From: Zygnema cylindricum | Lineage: Eukaryota > Streptophyta > Zygnematophyceae > Zygnematales > Zygnemataceae | NCBI GenBank assembly: GCA_037447655.1 | Contig: JBBHKE010000376.1 | Span: forward strand, 28,501 to 92,500 | Length of the DNA: 64,000 bases | Direction of reading: 5' to 3' | Shown here: positions 31,415 through 44,100 of the stretch, piece after piece | Layout: each line of letters starts with the position of its first letter | How positions within the stretch are numbered: position 1 is the first letter of the stretch | Program-made: the position numbers and the translations under genes | Notes under the pieces: model-generated | Told to the model about the DNA's origin: nothing | Seen by the model: only the letters and a program-made list of their open reading frames with translations | Database searches by the model: none

Positions 31415-33348
31415 CCTAAGGGTACTTTCGCATGTAACCAAAACTTAGTCTTGTTACTTTGTTTTTTAGCGAAGATTCTCCGTACAACTTTTAGAGCATT
31501 CGTATGTAAATAAATGAAATCGTACCTTTAGATTGTGACGGATGTAGACGTGGGTGCAATTTGTGACGATTGTAGAGACGTACAAAAATCGCGACAATTG
31601 ATGACGTTTACAAAATAGAGACGGTTGTAGACGTCTAGCTACTTGTGACATTGTAGATGTTTAGGGTTTGTGACATTTTGACGTCACGCATACTTATGAT
31701 AGCGTCGATGTCACAAATTCCAAAACATCCCGCCATGGTTTCCCGATTTTGTTTTTCCGTCCTCTCTCACTCTACTTACCACCAAAATAAGTTAAAAGAC
31801 AGCGAAAATAAATATTTTTTATAGATTTTTCATTTGATACCTTTCTTGCCATTTTTCATTACAAGAAGTGTGGTATAGACGCGTTAGTGGGAGAGGGGGA
31901 GAGAGAGAGGCGCTTTCACGACTTTCGCTTTTGCGAAATGGCGTCCGTTGGTCGAAACCCCCTCCACGGCCTCTATACGGAAAAAAGCGCACGAAAAAAA
32001 TTCACGCACAGGCTGGAAACGTGCGGTGGGTTTTTTTTTTCGTACTCCGCGCTCAAAAAATGTAAAAAACTTCCGGCACGTGCGATAGCATCTGCCTATT
32101 CGTTTACCTCATGGATCTTTATTTAAAATCACCTCGCGATGTGATTTTATATAAATTTTGAAGATGAGCTAGAAGGACGCGAAATTGGGTCGAAATGCGC
32201 TATACGACAAACTGCTTGGCGATAGACGACAAATTGCAGTAAATTTGAAGTTTTAAGGTAACGCAACTTGTACGGTGTTAATTTCATTTTTTTGGTACGA
32301 CTGCGGATTTTCTCTTCTTTTTCTAAGGGCACTTTCCCATGTGTTAAAGTTATAGTTATTTTATGTCGTTTTCCTTTATAACTTGGAAATAAACGAGAAA
32401 ACACGCAGCCGTACCAAAAAATTGAAATTACCATCGCATAAGTTGCGTTACCTTAAAACTTTAATTGCATTGCAGTTTGTCGTCGAGCGCGATGCAATTT
32501 GTCGTTTAGCGCGTCTCGACCCACTTTCGCGTCCTTATGGCTCATCTTCAAACTTTATATAAAATCACTTCGCGAGGTGATTTTAAACAAAGCTCCACGA
32601 CGTGGTCGAAATATGCATATGATTTCGCACGCGACGGAGGGTTTTGACAATTTTTGTGCCTGGAGTACCTAAAAAAAACCTACTGCATGTTTCCAGCCTG
32701 TGCGAAACTTTTTTCCGTGCGCTTACCGTGGAGGGGGTCTCGACCAACGGATGCCATTTCGCTAAAGCGAATTATGTGAAAGCGCCTCTCTCTCTCTCCC
32801 TCTCCCTCTCCCACTAACGCGTATAACTCACAATTCTTGCAATGAAAAAAGGCAAGAAAGGTATCAAATGAAAGATCTCTAAAAAATATTTATTTTGGCT
32901 ATCGTTTAGCTTATTTTGATGGCAAGTAGAGTGAGAACGGACGATAAAACAAAATCGGGAAACCATGGCGGAATGTTTTAGATTCAGTGACGTCGACGCT
33001 ATCAAAAGTGAGCGTGACGTCAAAATGTCACAAACCCTAAAAATATACAATGTCACAAGTAGCTAAACGTCTACAAACGTCACTATTTTGTAAGCGTCAT
33101 CAATTGTCGCGAGTTTTGTAGTCTTATACAAACTGTCACAAATTACACCCACCTCTACATCCGTCATGATCTAAAGTAACGATTTTTTTTTTTTTTACAT
33201 ACGAATGCTCTGAAAGTAGTACGGAGAATCTTCGCTAAAAACAAAGTTACAAGACTAAAGTTTCGTTTACATGGGAAAGTGCCCTAAGTTATGGAGGAAA
33301 ACGACAGAAAATAACTGTAACTTTAGCACATGCGAAAGTACCCTAAGG
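31415..33348. mobile_element. Foldback element with arms of about 0.9 kb
   Basis: The left arm starts CCTAAGGGTACTTTCGCATG and the right arm ends CATGCGAAAGTACCCTAAGG. Matching landmarks occur all along both arms in mirrored order: AGCATTCGTATGTAAA, GGTATCAAATGAAA, GGGAAACCATGG, AACGCAACTT and GGTACGRCTGCG-type words near the centre. The loop is only about 80-150 bp. No transposase frame is present. Such long-arm elements are usually non-autonomous DNA transposons; the superfamily is unclear. Confidence 0.8.
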
Positions 33349-34929
33349 GAGGATGCAGATTCCGCCGTTAAAAACTACAGTAGAGAAACGTATTTTTTTC
33401 AAGAGGAAAAAAGTCCAGAAGCCCTTCTCGAATGTTTACCTCGTCCGCGGGAAAGTCATTGACCAGACTCCGTACAGAATTGTACACGTATTTTATTTTG
33501 TGCGAACTAAATAAGAGTTCGAGAGTAAGCTCGTACCGTACGACCGTATTTCTAATCATAACATTGAACATCTGGTCCGCGTCATTTCCATCCTCGCCCG
33601 GGCGGCACTGATTGGCTCAGTTCGTGCCGTGGGACTGCAGGGAGAGACAACAACAAAAATACTGAGGACGTCAGCAAGCTTGACTTCTACTGCACTAACT
33701 ACGCGGGTTTTTGTGGGTTGGGACTTGGGAGCCTGACGGGATTCGTCTAGTTCCATGCGTACCTTCAGATGGCGACAGAACTTTTATCAAGCACAGAGCG
33801 ATCGAGTGCACATCTGCCGTACATAGCACGTGTAGGATCTACACCGTACAGTGATGCACAGCTGCAGATTCTTGCCGTAACGCGCAACTGGTGATGGAAG
33901 GGCCACTTTTGCAGCAGGGGGCGTTGGGTACAGATTGTGGACTATCCCAAAATCCAGGCTCACGGGCGGATTTACGTTGCAGCCTCGCCGGTCATTTGTG
34001 ACAAAAGTCAACAAGGGATAAGGCTTCTCGCTCGCTATCGTACGGCCACACAAAGCTAGTCCGTCCGGATTGCCACGTGACGACGGTCGAACGGCCGCAG
34101 TTCGCGAAGCCGATCGCTTGCCGTCCGGACAGCAATGGACACCGATGCTGCTCTTGTTGTGAACAGCCGTCACCATATAAATCTCGCGTCGCAGAATGTC
34201 GTACATGCGACTCCCGTCAACTGTACTGTACCATTCCGCGACAACCTTTCCCTTGCGGCCGGCCAACCACCCGAACAAAGCATCGCTGACGCGATTTGGT
34301 GAGAAAACGACGAAACCCACAAAAAGCGAAAGGCAACAAACCGCAAATCTTGAGGCCAAGAACGCGACGGCCAAAAATAATTTGAAATTTTTAAAAGCTT
34401 CAAATAATTCAAATAAAATTTGAATGTTCAAAAAGATTCGCCCAAACATTCCAAAAAAAATTCGACGCGCGGGCGGCAATCGCTCCCAAAGCCGCAAATA
34501 GTACCAAAACTCAAAGGTAACAAAAATCTTAAAATCAAACCACCGACCCAAATTTTCGCGAAAATTGACCTCTTTCCTTCCCGCCATCGTTTCTCCCACC
34601 AAAAATACACAAACCTTCAAAATTTCACAAAAAATACGCCAAAAAAAGCGCGGAAATGCCCAAATCCAATTAACGACCTTTAAATCGAACCCCGAATTCA
34701 GACAAACTAAAAGTCGCTTCTGCACGTTGAAGTCTCTCTCCCCTCGCAGTCCCTTCAATATTCTCTCCTCAAACGTGCTTCGTCCGTACGCCTATTCGCT
34801 GCTCATCGCTCTCTCCTTTTTGCTCTCTGCCTCTCACCTCTATCCGCCTCTCCCTCTCACTCTTTCTCCTCAGTCCCTCTCACTCTTTCTCCTCGATATT
34901 TTCCGTTTTCCCGCTAGGCCTTTGAAAGC
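33349..34929. promoter_or_regulatory. Upstream region of the SPL gene
   Basis: There is no gene I can support here. A 323-codon minus-strand frame (34,758-33,787) is probably fortuitous: it is rich in F/R and matches no family I know. The last 200 bp are C/T-rich (TCTCTCTCC, CCTCTCACTC), like plant core promoters and 5' leaders. Several CGTAC words occur (about 33,535, 34,037, 34,198), the core bound by SBP domains. The transcript start is not determinable. Confidence 0.45.
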
Positions 34930-35019
34930 ATGGCTGTTCTTTTTCCCTCCGACTCCACTCGAGTCTTCACTTTTTTGAAGCAAAGAAACCTGACGGCCTG
35001 TCTTTATCACTTTTTGTAA
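34930..35019 (+). other. Possible upstream ORF in the SPL 5' leader
   Basis: ATG in a good context (AGCATGGC) opens a 29-codon frame ending TAA, 82 nt before the SPL start codon. If the transcript starts upstream of 34,930, ribosomes would meet this frame first, which could lower SPL translation. The peptide matches nothing I know. Confidence 0.4.
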
Positions 35020-35101
35020 GAGTGTTGAATTCTTCTCGGAACCTCGCCGTTTTTGACCAGAAAACCTAATTTACTCCCAGAAGCCCTAATCTGGGGGATC
35101 C

Positions 35102-38100
35102 ATGGAGGCGGCAAAAGATGGAGGAGAATCAGTGAAGGAACCAAAGGATCCAACCGATTTGAATGATGTAAAAGATTTGAAAGATGTGTCTGCATCTGGT
35201 GATATGAAGAATTATCAGGTTCCAAACGTGGGGGAGAAGTTGTGGCAGAGCAGCCAATGGCAGTGGGATAGCTCAGCATTTGTTGCACAGGCTGCGACGA
35301 AATTGATGACGTCATCACCAGCTGGAGCTTTCCCCGGGGCTGATGTTCCTCCTGTCTGTTCTGAAAATGGTACAAAAACATGTTTCTCTAGGAGGTTAAA
35401 ATGACCTTGCTGCATTTACGACTTATCCTTTTTTCCTTCAATCTTCCTTTGGGTTCTCTCCTTCTTATGATTGTCCTTCCGTTTCATTCTCCTTCTTATG
35501 TTGCCTCTGATTCTGTCTCTTTTATCTATTTCTCCTTTCTTCCCTTTCCTTCCCCCTTTTTTTTTTATAAGTTCCTGACTGAGGACTGTTCCATGGCAGG
35601 CAAATTAGATTCTGGGGCTCCTCTCCGTCTCGCAGGAGGGGCGGGAGGATCAGAGGAGGGAGACTCAACCGGGGGAGACGAAGGAGGAGGGGGAGGAGTG
35701 GGAGGAATGGGAGGAGTTGGAGGTATGCAAGGACTTGGTGGAGGTGGAGTTGGAGGTGGAGGTGGAGGTGCAGGTGGAGGTGGAGGTGGAGGAATGGGAG
35801 TAGGGGGAGGAGGAGGTAGTGGGATGGGAAGCGGAGGGATGGGAGGAGTTGGAGGGGGAGGAGGAGATGGTGTGGTGACCATGGCTAGAGTTAATCCACA
35901 GGGTCAGCAACAGGGAGGATCTGAGGGAGAATCTTCTGGAGGACTGAGACGGCCTCGGTTTGGGGGAATGGGAGAGGAAGAGGAGGAGGATAGCAGAGGG
36001 AAGCGAATGCGTGATTCAACCATGGTAGTGGTTCCTCCCAGACCAATGCCAGCTGTTCCTATTCAGGGAGGGCACCATCCCTCGGCTCCTGCCTGCCAGG
36101 TGGAGGGCTGTAGGGCAGATTTGAGTGTAGGGAAGGAGTACCACAGAAGGCACAAAGTGTGTGAGATGCATTCAAAGGCGGCAACAGTCATGGTGGCGGA
36201 TCAGCTGCAGCGCTTTTGTCAGCAGTGCAGCAGGTGAGGAGGGATATGGAGGGAGGAGGGATGTGGAGGGAGGAGGGAGAGTCGGGGGATAGTAAAGGGA
36301 GTGGGGAAAAGAAAAAGGAAAGGAATGAGAAAAGGAGAAGTAGGAGAGGAGATGATGGCTTTTTGGTGGTTTGCTTGCTTGATGTTTTAATCGCTTTAAC
36401 CGAAAAGAATGGAATGGAGTGGAGTAATTGCTAGAGGCTTTCAAGTGTTTTTTTTTTTTTTTTGGTTCCGAAGGTTGTTTGAAAACATGTATAAAGTGAA
36501 ACCTCTATGCTTTGCTTTTTGATAGTGCTATTGAACAAGTGACGTTGGTGTTCTGGATGTTGCGAAGCTTTCTTGATTTATTTCTTGTTGATGTTGCTGA
36601 TTGTTTTGGTCGTAAGGTGGTTAGTTGTCGTAAACACCGGACATTTGCTCATTGGTGTTAGCACTCTCTTGACTTACAAATGGTCATTGTCTTAGGGTTT
36701 GGGCCTCCCAGTTTTTGTAGGCAGCTGGTGGATTTTTGAACGTTTGTCTTTGTGTAAGATTATTGGTGTTGTTGGCTTCAATGAAGCTAGACGGTAAAGA
36801 TCAGCACTTTTTTTCACTTTTTGGATGGTCTTTTCCTTTTTGTGTTCACAACAGATTGCGGCAGAATGTTTGTGGAATATGTTCTTAAATAGTTTGTCCA
36901 CCTGTTTAAAGGTGAATCCTGTGGACAGTCTTTTGGTCAATGCATTCTTTTCTATTCTTTCTCTGAGAAGTTACATTTGTATCAATATCAACTCATGTAT
37001 ACAGAAGGTTTGTTAAACCGCTGGCCAGTTTTTCATGTTTTCGGCCGTGCCATTTGTTTGGCATGTGCATCCCTGCTTTGAGTTTAAGTGGTTGAGTCAT
37101 TCTGTTGGCAATTCTCGAAATCTGAGCAACACCTTGAAGGCAGTTTTTTGCGCAGCTTAATTGAGTATTTTACTGCAAGATACTTAATTTTACTTTAATT
37201 AAGTCATTGTGTGTCATTTGCATAAGTCCTTGTTTTATTTGCAGAATGCTGGATTTGATGATTGAGCTCCATTGCTGTACCTGCCCTGTTCCAGCTTGAC
37301 TTAACGTGAAGTTGTGGCTTAGTTTGTCAATAATGTGACGCTGCTTGCTTTTTTGTTTTGAGATGGAAGTTCAACTACTGGATCATTTCAAACAAATATT
37401 GCAGGTTGTATAACGGAGCATATCATCTGAGGGTCTATGCAATCACCTTTTATGTCCTTGTTGAAGGTCGTTCAATTGTATAGTATGAAATCCGTATCTT
37501 GCAACACTTTCACCATGGAAGGTGAACATGTTTGATGTTTGCACTGTATCTGACTTCTGTGCAGAAGTTCTATGTTTTTATTGCATTAGAAAGAAGAAAA
37601 TGTTCAATTCCTGTCACCAAGCGTGATGAATTGTATTGAAGTTGGAAAGGTCCCTGCTTTGGGCACTTCTTCAGTTTTGTGTACACCTGTCTTTTTTTGG
37701 TTCCTGAACAATTGAAGGATACCACTCTTTTTTGTTTTCTGCTGTAGTCAATATTAACATAATCTGAACATGCTGTCATGCATAAAGTTTTGCACTGTAG
37801 TGGCGTTCCCTTGGTGATTTCTGCATGTGCTTGCTGAAATATTTTTGAAGGTTGCAATCACGTTTTAAAGTGCTGGAAAAGTGGGAAAAGAGATCTAGAG
37901 AAAAGCAGCCAAGGATGGGAGGAGAGCTTGTAGACTGATATTTGGTCATGTTGAACCTGTTCGTAATGTTGTAGAAACTGCATTTGGCTGTAGGTAGGTA
38001 CCAGTACCTATATGCAGATATAAACTGGAAGGGAAACGGAGGCAGGCTGCATAGTTGGTGTATTGGCAGCATGACTGGGTGTTGAACCTGGTCTGAGTGC

Positions 38101-41100
38101 GTGAAGGTATCTTGCTGGAAACAGCAAATGCTTTGAAGTTATGACGCCGCATGGCTGACAAAATCTAAGATCTGATAAGGTTGCAGATCAGATTTTATGG
38201 GATTAGTGTGGGGAACCCCAGGTAATGGACAAGCAAACTACATTGCGGTTGTTGATATTGTATTGCAATGCCCATCTGAGCATAGAATAAAGGCGAGAAC
38301 AGCGAAAAAGTCGAGAATATAACAATTGGACTAAGGACATAATGCAAGGGCACGGAGGATGAACTTTTCTATTAGTCATTGTATTCACTAGCATACAATC
38401 TGAGGCGAGCCTGGACTTCTCAATTGTTGTAGGAGAGCAGTATCCATGTTGATTGGCACATCGTGGTAGAAGTGAGCCAATCAATAATAATTTACTGTAG
38501 CTCACTCCTAGATTGGATATTGAAAGTTTCGTCTCATTGACAGAAATGCAGTTGACGCTCACAAGCGCGGCATTTTTTTAACCGGTTGTTACAATATTTC
38601 GCAAGTCAAAGTTATTTGACGGATATGGAAATGACACAGGTAGGTAGTTGGTTACTGAATGCATATTGCAGTGCGTGACTGATTAGATTGTCTGCAGGTA
38701 AGTGAAGCAGCCAGAAAAGCAGTTGGTCCATTAGAATCAAGGGAATAGCACGATGAAAGCCAATGATTTGAAGTGGCATCACAAAAGTGTTTAACTGACA
38801 GGAATATAAGTATTCTACTCACATCGTAGCCTTGAGGTGTGAACTGGGCTCATTCATGATCTGGCAGTCTCTTTAGGCCGCAGGCAAAGAAATGGAACGT
38901 GTACTTTGCAGTTACTGGATGTTCAAACTGTTGTGCATAACCTTTTTTTTTTTTTATCAGAATGTGCTCTGCAAAGCATTCGCGCGTCACAATTTTCTGT
39001 GATACAAGTGGCCCCCATTTATCCTGCTGAAATCACCACTACAACAAACAATTTACAACTTTCTGAGATCGATGATGTGATGATGGATGATGTTTGGCAG
39101 AGAATTCCGGTTAAAATGTGTAGCTGTCCAGTGTGTGTCCTGAACTGGATTGTGTAATGACTGCGGTCATAAATGTATGGATTTTGAGACCGTACCTTTC
39201 ACTGTTTGCAAGGTTCTCAAGAAGGTTTGTCTTTTCTGCCCTCAGGTAGAGGTCAGCTGGTTTGTGGACACAGCTGGTTGTCTGCTTGGTCTGGCCTAAC
39301 GTGGTTGCTCACAGGTTAACATGAAAGCTTGGTTCAGAATTTCTGATACTTTGAAATAATCATATTGGGTTGACGTCTTACAAAATTTTGGCTCTGAATA
39401 TTGATGGAGTAAGTTACTCATGTAGTCTTACCAAAAGTTGTTGTTCCAACATGTAGTCCGGATGTTTGGAACTGAAGACGATGATAAGGGCATATTTCAA
39501 TCTAGAACGTCAAAACATTACTGGAGTCTTTTCAGAAGGTATTGCAGGTGTAATTACATTCTTGTGGGATGTTATTGTGAGTTATTTTTGTTAGCTTAAA
39601 CTCTGGCCTCATTTAATGAGTTTGTTTGTTGTCTTTTTCAGATTCCACCAGCTGGCTGAATTTGATGAAGGAAAGAGGAGCTGCCGAAGGCGTCTGGCAG
39701 GACACAATCGGAGGAGACGAAAGCAGCATCAGCCCGCTCTCCCGGGTCCAGTGGACAATAAGCCCTTATTACTTGACGATGGGCAGGCAGAACGCATGAC
39801 AGCAGGTGAGCCTCTTTGGGTGACAATCAAACAGTGGCTTTGTTTTTTTCTTCAGAAGTCTGTCAGTCTTTTGGTTTTGTCCAAGTACTGTCAGTACGCT
39901 TGGCATGAACCAGTTTTCACTTCCGGTTCTTGGTTGGCCAAGCGAATAGTTTGTTATATCTGTGACCTGAACTTATCTGAATGATGTTTGCAAGACACGT
40001 TTGCCACCAAGTTACTTTGGCAAATTAGTTCATCAATTGGTGGTACTGTAAAAAACATGTTTGCTTGACGGTAGACTGGTGTGTGCGGAGCAGTGGCACG
40101 TATTGCACATGAACAACAGACCAGAACTTTGTCCAGTTACAAGTTCCTGAGATATCTCTGAGCATAACTAGAACTCTGACCTAGCTTATGTTGTTGCAAT
40201 TCGTAATGGGTACCATAAAAAGGAGTATGCAAGAGCTCCGGCTAATCTTGCCTTTAAGCGTCCATTGGTTCGTGTGTAGATGTAGCGGTTTTTCTTGGTT
40301 CGGTTACGTTAGATGTTCAGAATTGTGTTTGACCCTGGTGGGTTAACTACACTGTGCTTCAGCAGCTAATCTGGTTGTTGGTTATCGTTTCTGAGCCACA
40401 ATCAGTCTCCAGGAAAATATTTTTGATACTTATACCCCCGCTTCTCGTGTTCTTGTGAGCAAGTGTTTTTTAAGATTTTTTGTGATTCACAGGGAAGTCT
40501 TGCCTTTTGTCGTTTAGGAATTAGGTCTGACAAAAAGGTGAAGTATGGTTTTTACATGGAGAGGGCTGTAGGGTCAATTTATATGTGACAGATCAGTCAT
40601 TTTTTTTCTGAATTCTAGATGAAACTGAGAACTCTTATAGTACAACAGCTCTAGTCCTCGCAAGGTGGCACTCTGAAGATTGGCCAAGGTAGAGGACTGA
40701 CATTGTTGCTGCTTACTAAAAGCGAGTCAACAGCAAAGATCCGCAAAGGTAGTAGTGTTCAACCTATTCAGCATTATTGTAGCAGTCATCAGGACCCATC
40801 TCAGGCAATTAAGGTCTTTATTGTAAGCTAGTTAAACATCCCCATAATGTATTTCCTTTCATCCATGGAAATGAACCAAATGATTTACAAGAAAAACCCA
40901 ATAACTTGGTTTAAAATAAAATTTTGGTGGATGTATTAACCAGTTACATATATTGGAGGTCCTTTGCCGATAACTGATATATAGCATTTCAGGTCTACTG
41001 GTAGCGATCTATTAGCTGACATTAGTTACCTTAAATTTTGTATTTTATCGTGATACATGACATCGCTCAATAACGGATATATTTTAGGACATGTTGTTTC

Positions 41101-44100
41101 TGATGTGAATTTTGAAGTTATGGGGTTATCATTCTGCCAAGTGGCGGATGGATACTTCATGCGGGTATGTAATTTTGGTAGTTGCATGTAGTACAAACGT
41201 TTTAGTTCAGTACACTGTACTGAAACACAATAGCGCATCCGTAACAGTAGTAACGAGATAAATAACAAATAAATAAAAATATGCAGTCATAGGATAACTT
41301 ATTGACAATAAACATGTAGTGGTCAGGTAACGATAATATTGGCTATCTGGACTGATCAACATTTGGTCCTATCGGTTATTGGACATATCGGGTATATGTC
41401 CGACCACTGGTAGACAACGCTAGTGTTAACCCACTGTTTTAAGATCTTGGAATTTTCGGAACTTTCTCATCTTGGTGGAGTCTTGACACTTACACTACCG
41501 TAGTGTACAGAAGCTCAACGCACTATTGGGTGTATAAACCTGATAAATACCCACCACTTACAAAGCTATGTAATCCAGTTCTTCCACCCTGCTGGACAAA
41601 GTTGTGTGGCAACTTTGAACATGCGGTGGCAGGAAATCCATCTGCAACTAATGTTCAAAGCAAAATCATTAAAATTTCACAATAAACTGGAAGGGATATT
41701 TGAACATTTACATTAGAAAGAAAAAAACAGACTTTGACCCAACAAGGTGGCAGCTGTCCTTTCAGACTTGAAAGATGGAGTCGTCCCACCTTTTAGATGA
41801 AAAAGTGAACTGAATGTTAAGTTCTCTGACTTGTGCCTGCTCAACAGGTTTGCCCCTCAAAAGTTTCATGCAGAATTTGCTCATTCTCTATCTGACCTGT
41901 GTCTTAAACGCTAGCAAAACGGGATTTATCTGTAAGGTAAGGAACAGGGGTGGCAACTAACGTTTGTTGACTGTGAGTTTTGTACATGACATCCACTCAA
42001 GAAAAGGTAAGACTTATTTGCAAGGTAAGACTTAATAACATGCCTGGAAACTTACTCACACGGCTCTCTCCCCTTTTGGAGTTTAGTCTTAGTAAAGCTA
42101 TGCGTCTGGGTCATGACTGTTCAATTTTCTAGTATTGTAACTACATTGTATCACTTTGCGCGACTAACAAGCATAGCTAGATACACTTCATTGTTCCATA
42201 TACACTTCGCAAAAACTCATCTCATAATTTTAAAAAGTTGCTCCTTATTACTGGTCAGTGAAATTTATTGTTAAGACCGGAAACAAATTCCAAGCACTTG
42301 AATGTCGACTCAACGTTCAGACTTGTTCAATAGTTACGACAGAAATCGGTTTGTTTCAGATACCGTCTTAGAGACCTGCTGAAACCTGGAATGAGAATGG
42401 TGTTAACGCAACTTCGTCTCTCCACTAGTAGAGATTCGAGACAGGATATCTGTGTTTTTCTTTCAGGACTGAAGATAACAGACCAAAATTGTAGTTTGAA
42501 GCGCAAAGGAGTTTTTTAGGTTTAGCAAATGCTACTAAAGATTAATAACAAGCTCTAACCCAGCTTTTAAATAAAAAAAAAATCTTCCTCCATTTTTTGA
42601 TTTTACTGGAATAATTATCTGAACACATATTCTGTGTAAGATGTTAGATAAAAAGGTTCAGCCCTCTGACCACCGACCCAGCTCGCAATTCCACACTATG
42701 CCCAACTGTACCTCTCCTCTCTGCCTCCTTGAACTGCCTGTTCTGCCATCATTCTCCTATCATTCCCCTTCCGTCTTGGAAAATCAATTGAGCCATTATC
42801 GAACCTTCAATCCTCTTCTCTTGCTTCCCAAATTAAAGCTAAAAGGTACCAATCCCCCATGCTTCTCTTTCCTCTCCCTCTTTTCTTGCAGGTGGACAAG
42901 GTCTTGACCGGATGCCATATGACAGAAGTGTGGTAGTGTTCCCAGGAGGCAACCGAGAAATCGGCGACTCTACTCTCCGTCTCGGAGGATCCCAAGGTGG
43001 AGAACATGTATTGGGAACTACTCCCGGTGCGATCCAGGCCATTCCTGAAGCTCTTCTGACGGCTCTCACAAGAGGACAAGCCGGCGGACAGATGTCGATC
43101 TTGCAGCGAGTTCAGGCAGCTCTGGCCAATCAGGGGATAGGAATGGACCTTCCGGATCTCGGATTAGGTGAAGGAGGTCAGAGAATGTTGATGCAACGGA
43201 TTATTCAAGAAGCCTCGGCCAACCTCGGAATGCCAAGTGGCGGTTTGACGGGAATGCCAGGGTTGAGCGAAGGTGGGCAAGGAAATGTCGAGGGAGGAGG
43301 GGGAGGAGGAGGAGGTGTGGGAGGAAGTCTTGGACAGTTGGATACTCTCCAGCAGATGCAGCTTCAACATATTCTCCAGCAGCAGCATCAGAACCAGAAT
43401 CAGCACTCCAGCCAGAATCCCAACCAGAATCCACATCAGCACCAGCAGGAGCAGCTCCAGCAACAGAGGCAACAGCAGATGATGGAGTTTCCGTTACGGA
43501 GTCAGTTACAGTTACAGCAACTGTTAGGTGAACAGCAAGGAGGACAGGGAGTGGGAGTGGGAAGCGGAGGAGGAGGCAGTGGAAATGTCCGTCACAACCA
43601 AGGAGAGGCGGCTATGAATCGAAACAATCAAGGAGCAGGGCAGGGAGGAGGAGGAGGCGGCGGCGGCGGAGGAGGTGGTGGTGGTAGTGGAACGGGAGGT
43701 GGACAAATGGACACTCCGAATGTCCTCCCTCTCCTCACCTCTCCTCGCCAAGCCAATCCGAGCACCGGCAACATTTCAACCAATGAGAGTGCAGAAGCGG
43801 TTCTGAGTTCTCTGACTCAGGAACAAGCGGCTGCCCTTATGTCTTCCGAAGCCGGGTTCGACAACCCGGGACTTTTGGACTTACTCCAAAACCGTCAGGC
43901 TCGCGCCAACCTGGCGGTGGCCACCATGGGACAGCAACAAGAGGTCGGAGAAGCGCCAGCTGGCGTATCAGGAGCGTCCGGAAGAGGTCCGGAAGGTGGA
44001 GGAGGAGGACAAGGGGCGGGGAGTGGAGGAGGACAAGGAGGAGGACAAGGAGGACAAGGTCAGGGAGGACAGGGAGGGCAAGGAGGAGGGTTATATGATA

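Noticed and set aside
33787-34758. 323-codon minus-strand frame upstream of the SPL gene
   Set aside because: No domain, odd composition, and it is antisense to the presumed SPL promoter and leader. Best explained as a chance open frame.
35565-35910. Proline-rich and serine-rich minus-strand frames opposite SPL exon 2
   Set aside because: Mirror of the glycine codon repeats on the coding strand.
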